The notes under the pieces: generated by a model | Databases searched by the model: none | Seen by the model: the letters and a program-made list of their open reading frames with translations, nothing else | Told to the model about the DNA's origin: nothing | DNA from: Candidatus Poribacteria bacterium | Lineage (GTDB): Bacteria > Poribacteria > WGA-4E > WGA-3G | Direction: 5' to 3' | DNA: 9,299 nt | Assembly (NCBI GenBank): GCA_028818995.1 | Contig: JAPPMR010000125.1 | Span: 1 to 9,299 of the forward strand | In this document: positions 5,762 through 9,299 of the stretch, one piece after another | Position numbering within the stretch: the stretch's first letter is position 1 | Layout of the letters: each line of letters begins with the position of its first letter | Program-made: the position numbers and the translations under genes

Positions 5762-7108
5762 CTATTCTTCCCATTCAATTTCATGTATATGTTTGGCAAG
5801 TGCATCACGAAAAGTAGAAGGTTTCATAGAGAGTAGCTTTGCCGCTCGCGTTTTATTCCCTTGTGTTTTTCGCATTGCCCAGGCAATCAGTTCACGTTCC
5901 GTGGATTTGATAATTTCGTGGAAAGAGGTCATACTTGGCGTATTGTCAAGTTTTTGAGATGTGGGTAGCTTTAATTCAATCGGTATTTCTTCGGTTGTAA
6001 TGTCAGTCCCATTGTTGACAGCGACAAGTCGTTCTATAATATTTTCAAGTTCACTGATATTTCCCGGCCACGGATACTCAGTAAGGACGTTGATTGCATC
6101 CTGTTTCATACGGATGGCTTGATGCGGTGAGAAAATTTCCAAAAAATGGTTAATGAGCATTGGAATGTCGCCTTTTCGTTCTCGTAGTGGCGGTAGGAAC
6201 AAAGGGATGACATTCAATTGATAGTAGAGGTCTTCAAGAAACTCGTTACGTTTTGTTTTCTCTTTTAGATTCTCGCGGGACGTTGATATGATACGCAAAT
6301 CCAGTTCAATGGGTTCAGTTTCAGATGATCCTAAAAACTTTCGTTCTTCCAATATGGCTAAGAGTTTTGCTTGCAGGTCAAGTGGAACAGTATCCACATT
6401 TGCAATGAAAAGTGTGCCGTTATTCGCTAATTGTAGTTTTCCTTGTCGGGATTGATCGCCAAAAAGTTCTAATTCAATAGCATCTGCAGTAAGACCATAA
6501 CAATTGAGGCTAACATAAGGTTGATGCTGCCGCGAACTTCGCAGATGAATTGTTTTTGCCAAGAGTGATTTACCTGTCCCCTCTTCTCCGCAAATCATAA
6601 CATTGCTGTCAGCAGCAGCAACATTAGGTATTAATTTGAAGATTTCTTGTATTTGTTGACTTTTTCCAATGAGTGTTTGGTAAAGAGAAGGTTCTTGGTT
6701 TGTGTCAGGCGTTTTGAGAGATGATTGTGTATTTTCAGTAGGTGTTTTCCCCCTCAACGCTTTGAGTTTATCCAGCATAAGGATTAACTCATCGCTTGAA
6801 AAAGGTTTTTTAATATAGTTGTATGCACCGAATCTAAGAGCCTCAACAGCGGTCTCAACACTTGCGTAGGCAGTCATCACAATTACGGTTATGTGTGGAT
6901 GTTCTTTTTTCACTCTTTTAAGAAAATCAATCCCGTGCATCTGTGGCATCCGCAAATCGGTCACCAACACATCAAACGCCTCTTGTTGCAAAAGTTGAAG
7001 CCCAATTAATGGCGATTCGACAGCGATAGCATCGTAATTAGATTCGCGTAAATCATCACGGAGTGTCATGCGTTTTAATTTTTCATCATCAACAACGAGG
7101 ATTTTCAT
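5762..7108 (-). CDS. NtrC-type response regulator with degenerate AAA+ domain
   Basis: The 448 residues have the classical layout. Residues 1-118 are a receiver: acidic pair D7/D8, phosphoacceptor D51 in TDLRMP, T79, K101 in KKPF. A linker (119-143) is followed by an AAA+ domain (about 145-370) and a Fis-type helix-turn-helix (about 404-440). The receiver looks fully functional. In the AAA+ domain Walker A is kept (GEEGTGKS, 174-181), but LFG (215-217) runs into DQSRQGKL with the GAFTGA loop absent. Walker B reads GTLFIANV (231-238) instead of GTLFLDEI, the arginine-finger region is FLEDLYYQL (290-298) instead of FREDLYYRL, and sensor II is NISELEN instead of NIRELEN. Sigma-54 remodelling is therefore unlikely; it probably acts as a phosphorylation-controlled DNA-binding regulator. 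The partner kinase gene lies immediately upstream, and the perfect ribosome binding site overlaps that gene's stop codon. Family certain; activity inferred. Confidence 0.92.
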   Translation of the reverse strand: MKILVVDDEKLKRMTLRDDLRESNYDAIAVESPLIGLQLLQQEAFDVLVTDLRMPQMHGIDFLKRVKKEHPHITVIVMTAYASVETAVEALRFGAYNYIKKPFSSDELILMLDKLKALRGKTPTENTQSSLKTPDTNQEPSLYQTLIGKSQQIQEIFKLIPNVAAADSNVMICGEEGTGKSLLAKTIHLRSSRQHQPYVSLNCYGLTADAIELELFGDQSRQGKLQLANNGTLFIANVDTVPLDLQAKLLAILEERKFLGSSETEPIELDLRIISTSRENLKEKTKRNEFLEDLYYQLNVIPLFLPPLRERKGDIPMLINHFLEIFSPHQAIRMKQDAINVLTEYPWPGNISELENIIERLVAVNNGTDITTEEIPIELKLPTSQKLDNTPSMTSFHEIIKSTERELIAWAMRKTQGNKTRAAKLLSMKPSTFRDALAKHIHEIEWEE

Positions 7109-7113
7109 TTTGA

Positions 7114-7120
7114 CCTCCTA
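7114..7120 (-). promoter_or_regulatory. Consensus ribosome binding site overlapping the kinase stop codon
   Basis: The minus strand reads TAGGAGGTCAAAATG. The TAG that ends the kinase gene (7120-7118) is also the first part of the AGGAGG site, 5 nt before the regulator's ATG at 7108. It is the strongest ribosome binding site in the window and predicts translational coupling with efficient re-initiation, giving ample regulator relative to kinase. Confidence 0.85.
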
Positions 7121-8878
7121 TGTTTGTTCTTGTGGAATGGGCAATTTTACTGTAAATGTTGAACCATGACCAACTTCGCTCTCTACTTCAATAACTCCTT
7201 GATGTTGTCTCACAATTCTGTCAGACACTGAAAGTCCAAGCCCAGTACCTTTTTCTGTAATTTGTGTTGTGTAAAACGGGTCAAAAATTCTGTCTTGAAC
7301 GGATTCTGATATACCGATTCCAGTGTCAATTACTTTGACGTAAATGCTCGGTTTACCTATCAAGGCATCTATATTTATTTCGCCTGTTTCGAATAAAAGC
7401 TGTCCACCATCTGGCATTGCAGTAATAGCATTCAATGTGAGGTTGAGGATGACCTGTTCTAATAGATGTTTATCACCATGAATGAGTGCAATTTGATCAC
7501 GGAAGTCAGTTTCTATTTTTATACCTTTTTCGGATGCACCATATTCTATAAGTCCAATTGTCTCATTCACAACGTCATTGAGATTTACAGCAGTTAGCGT
7601 CAATTCATGAGGTCGTGAGAAATCCAGTAATTTTCCAATTGTCGCTTCAATACGCCGAATAGCTTCTTCCATTAAACCGAGATATTCTTGTGTTTGTTCA
7701 ATGTTTTTCGGGTTTCGTTGTATACGAAGGATGCAGTTTAGTAAACCGTCAAGCGGATTGTTGATTTCATGTGCGACACCTGCTGCCAATTCACCGATAG
7801 CAGCCATTTTTTCGGAAAAAATAAGTTGCTGCTCCATCCGTTTTCGATCAGTTACATCACGTGAAACGAGAACAGTCCCAAGATAATTATCTTCGTCATC
7901 GCGAACAGCAGCATAGGTATTCTCTAAGTGTTTTTCGCCTATTTGTTGATTCTTTCTTTCAATTACCTCGTCCCCTTCGGAAAAGTCTTGTGAAATTTGA
8001 GCAAGTGTTTCAGCACTTCCAAATTGCAGATCAGGGGTCACATCTTGTTCTGATCGATCTTTCTGAATCATTTGTGCAGCTTTGTTAAAGAGGGTTGTTT
8101 GGTTAGTAGAGTCTACAAAAACAACACCTTCCTGCATACATTCGATAATAGATTGCAATTTATTACGTTCAAAAACAACCTCTTTTCGAGTTTCAACAAG
8201 TTCGTCAACCTTTTCTTCCAGATTCTCCTTAAGTTCCCGCGTTTCTGCTTCACGCTCTCTTGCAGTTTGCGTGATTGTGGTTGCCAGATAAACAGAAAAA
8301 AACAAAGTACTGGTAAAAACAAATAGAACGCCAAAAGTATAAATTGGGTCGCGCCACAACTCATCGGGTAGAAAATTATTCAGATGATAGTGTGGAAGAA
8401 TCTTAAAATACTCAAGGAAAATGAGCGAGCTTAATAGGACAGTGTTTAGTGTGGCTAATATGTAACTCACACGTTTTGACAGGATGATACTTGCGATAAT
8501 CAAGTGAAAAATGAAATAAAATATAAATGGGTTTTCAACGCCACCACTGAAATGGATGAGAGCAATCAACGACAGCAAATCGAGTATAATATGGATACAC
8601 GCTTGCCGTTTGATAGACATTAGCCGTTGTTGCTCTGGTGCTTTGCGATACATCTGAGGTTCAAAATTGTAAAGCACCATCAGACCGGCAATGATATAAA
8701 GCGGAATGGGGTTCGCAATCATATCGTACGCTAAATTGGCAACCGTTACAGTGAAAAAAACACCTCCGATTGCAATCCAACGAAGCCGCACCAACCATCC
8801 GATTTGCTTGATTAACTCCAGTTTTAACGGCAGTTCATCATCGACTGCTTTTTCCTGGAACAATTGTGCCTGTTCCAT
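7118..8878 (-). CDS. Six-TM PAS sensor histidine kinase with RegB-like quinone motif
   Basis: The 586 residues comprise, in order: a cytoplasmic N-terminus, six predicted membrane helices (about 33-52, 58-72, 92-110, 116-133, 138-160, 178-202), a charged coiled coil (about 205-243), and a PAS domain (about 238-345, ending LVSRDVTDRKRME). A HisKA domain follows with H370 in GVAHEINNPL. The HATPase domain has N-box NLTLNAI (479-485), DTGIGI (518-523), FDPFYTT (532-538) and GTGLGLS (544-550). All catalytic boxes are intact, so an active autokinase is expected. The H-box is of the type that usually pairs with NtrC-like regulators, and such a regulator follows after 9 nt. The six-helix sensor with GGVENPF (112-118) between helices 3 and 4 matches RegB/PrrB, where GGxxNPF binds ubiquinone. 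RegB's redox cysteine beside the H-box is not seen. AGAGAG upstream is a weak ribosome binding site. Kinase call certain; quinone sensing inferred. Confidence 0.93.
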   Translation of the reverse strand: MEQAQLFQEKAVDDELPLKLELIKQIGWLVRLRWIAIGGVFFTVTVANLAYDMIANPIPLYIIAGLMVLYNFEPQMYRKAPEQQRLMSIKRQACIHIILDLLSLIALIHFSGGVENPFIFYFIFHLIIASIILSKRVSYILATLNTVLLSSLIFLEYFKILPHYHLNNFLPDELWRDPIYTFGVLFVFTSTLFFSVYLATTITQTAREREAETRELKENLEEKVDELVETRKEVVFERNKLQSIIECMQEGVVFVDSTNQTTLFNKAAQMIQKDRSEQDVTPDLQFGSAETLAQISQDFSEGDEVIERKNQQIGEKHLENTYAAVRDDEDNYLGTVLVSRDVTDRKRMEQQLIFSEKMAAIGELAAGVAHEINNPLDGLLNCILRIQRNPKNIEQTQEYLGLMEEAIRRIEATIGKLLDFSRPHELTLTAVNLNDVVNETIGLIEYGASEKGIKIETDFRDQIALIHGDKHLLEQVILNLTLNAITAMPDGGQLLFETGEINIDALIGKPSIYVKVIDTGIGISESVQDRIFDPFYTTQITEKGTGLGLSVSDRIVRQHQGVIEVESEVGHGSTFTVKLPIPQEQT

Positions 8879-8892
8879 ATCAGTCAGTCTCT

Positions 8893-9180
8893 CTATTTCA
8901 TGTAACGGACTTCACCATCAACTTCAATGGTATCAACGATTGCCATGACAACACCATCAACAGGTTTGTTGCTTGTCACACTCGTCTGACGCGCTGAGCT
9001 GCCTGTTGCTATAAGAACAATTTCACCGATGCCAGCACCGACAGCGTCCACCGCGACTGTGTACTTCCGTTCTAATTCTCCATCTAAATTAACATCTTGG
9101 ACAATCAGCAACTTGCTTCCAACAAGTTTCTCATCTTTTTGCGTTGCAACGACTGTCCCCGTAACCTTTCCAAGTATCAT
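8893..9180 (-). CDS. eutN: EutN/CcmL-family bacterial microcompartment vertex protein (BMC-P)
   Basis: The 95-residue protein is the right length for the pentamer that caps the vertices of microcompartment shells. Family motifs are all visible: MILGKVTGTVVAT (1-13), KLVGSKLLIVQ (18-28), VAVDAVGAGIGEIVLIATGS (42-61) with SAR following, and KPVDGVVMAIVD (72-83). The ATG at 9180 is preceded by AAAGG (9193-9189) 8 nt upstream. It is the first visible gene of the minus-strand operon, 14 nt ahead of the histidine kinase. Hexameric shell proteins and lumen enzymes are not in this window and would be expected beyond the right edge or elsewhere. Whether the shell encloses aldehyde-producing enzymes for fucose or rhamnose breakdown, as in planctomycete-type microcompartments, cannot be told here. 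Confidence 0.93.
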   Translation of the reverse strand: MILGKVTGTVVATQKDEKLVGSKLLIVQDVNLDGELERKYTVAVDAVGAGIGEIVLIATGSSARQTSVTSNKPVDGVVMAIVDTIEVDGEVRYMK

Positions 9181-9299
9181 TCAAAAAGCCTTTGTTTTAG
9201 TTTTAAATCAATTATTTTTCTCTGATGTTTACAGCGTAATGCGTGAGAAATTGACAAATTACTATCATCATGTTAAACTATTTTAGCGGGTAAAGTCCC
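9181..9299. promoter_or_regulatory. Upstream region of the microcompartment/two-component operon
   Basis: This AT-rich stretch has no continuing reading frame: on the minus strand all three frames are stopped within the first 27 nt. A minus-strand promoter could use TTGTCA (9257-9252) and TGTAAA (9233-9228), spacing 18, but the match is weak. On the plus strand TTGACA (9251-9256), 17 nt, TAAACT (9274-9279) is a better match and would fire rightward out of the window. The two -35 boxes overlap. No sigma-54-type -24/-12 element (TGGC-N9-TGC) is visible. Confidence 0.3.

Noticed and set aside
8138..8140. Cysteine of the kinase (C247 in the IIECMQEG segment) as a RegB-like redox switch
   Set aside because: RegB's redox cysteine lies next to the phosphorylated histidine. 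C247 lies at the start of the PAS domain, over 120 residues before H370, so equivalence cannot be claimed.
9029..9286. Plus-strand frame over the start of the EutN gene and its upstream region
   Set aside because: Most of it is the antisense of the well-supported vertex protein. The remainder has no recognisable content or ribosome binding site.
1..9299. CRISPR arrays, tRNA or rRNA genes, insertion sequences, prophage genes
   Set aside because: No regular direct repeats, cloverleaf-like segments, transposase or integrase motifs, or flanking inverted repeats were seen on either strand.

Overview
The window is a chromosomal segment of a bacterium with moderate to low GC and dense gene packing. 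It carries ten recognisable genes: nine complete and one cut by the left edge. Several features fit an uncultured lineage such as Candidatus Poribacteria (sponge-associated) or a neighbouring phylum: a neutral-ceramidase-like hydrolase lacking a secretion signal, an HpcH/HpaI aldolase, an L-fuconate dehydratase, and a bacterial microcompartment (BMC) vertex protein. This assignment is an inference from gene content; there is no rRNA or phylogenetic marker to confirm it.

Left part (1-2744, plus strand). The end of an ABC-transporter ATPase is followed by a 95-bp gap. Then come a ceramidase-like metal hydrolase and, 13 nt later, an HpcH/HpaI-type aldolase, probably one operon. A small DUF4282-like membrane protein follows. 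A stem-loop at 2759-2781 separates this group from the convergent gene to its right.

Middle (2807-5151). A minus-strand L-fuconate dehydratase with the full catalytic set is divergent from a plus-strand PduO-type cobalamin adenosyltransferase, across only 44 bp. The best plus-strand promoter match there would give an almost leaderless mRNA. A membrane-anchored helix-hairpin-helix (ComEA-like) protein follows from a GTG start.

Right part (5138-9180, minus strand). A tight operon reads: EutN/CcmL BMC vertex protein, six-TM PAS histidine kinase, NtrC-type response regulator, 5-formyltetrahydrofolate cyclo-ligase. Gaps are 14, 9 and 9 nt. The kinase carries a GGVENPF heptapeptide between its third and fourth membrane helices, matching the GGxxNPF quinone-binding signature of RegB/PrrB. 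Its partner regulator looks like a sigma-54 activator but has lost the GAFTGA loop, the Walker B acidic pair, both arginine fingers, the sensor I Asn and the sensor II Arg. It keeps an intact receiver, the Walker A lysine and a Fis-type HTH.

A working model (inference) is a quinone/redox-responsive two-component system whose regulator works without sigma-54 remodelling, co-expressed with a microcompartment shell component. Fuconate dehydratase plus an HpcH/HpaI aldolase could turn L-fuconate into pyruvate and lactaldehyde, an aldehyde of the kind BMCs process. The link between the sugar genes and the BMC operon rests on proximity and known chemistry only.
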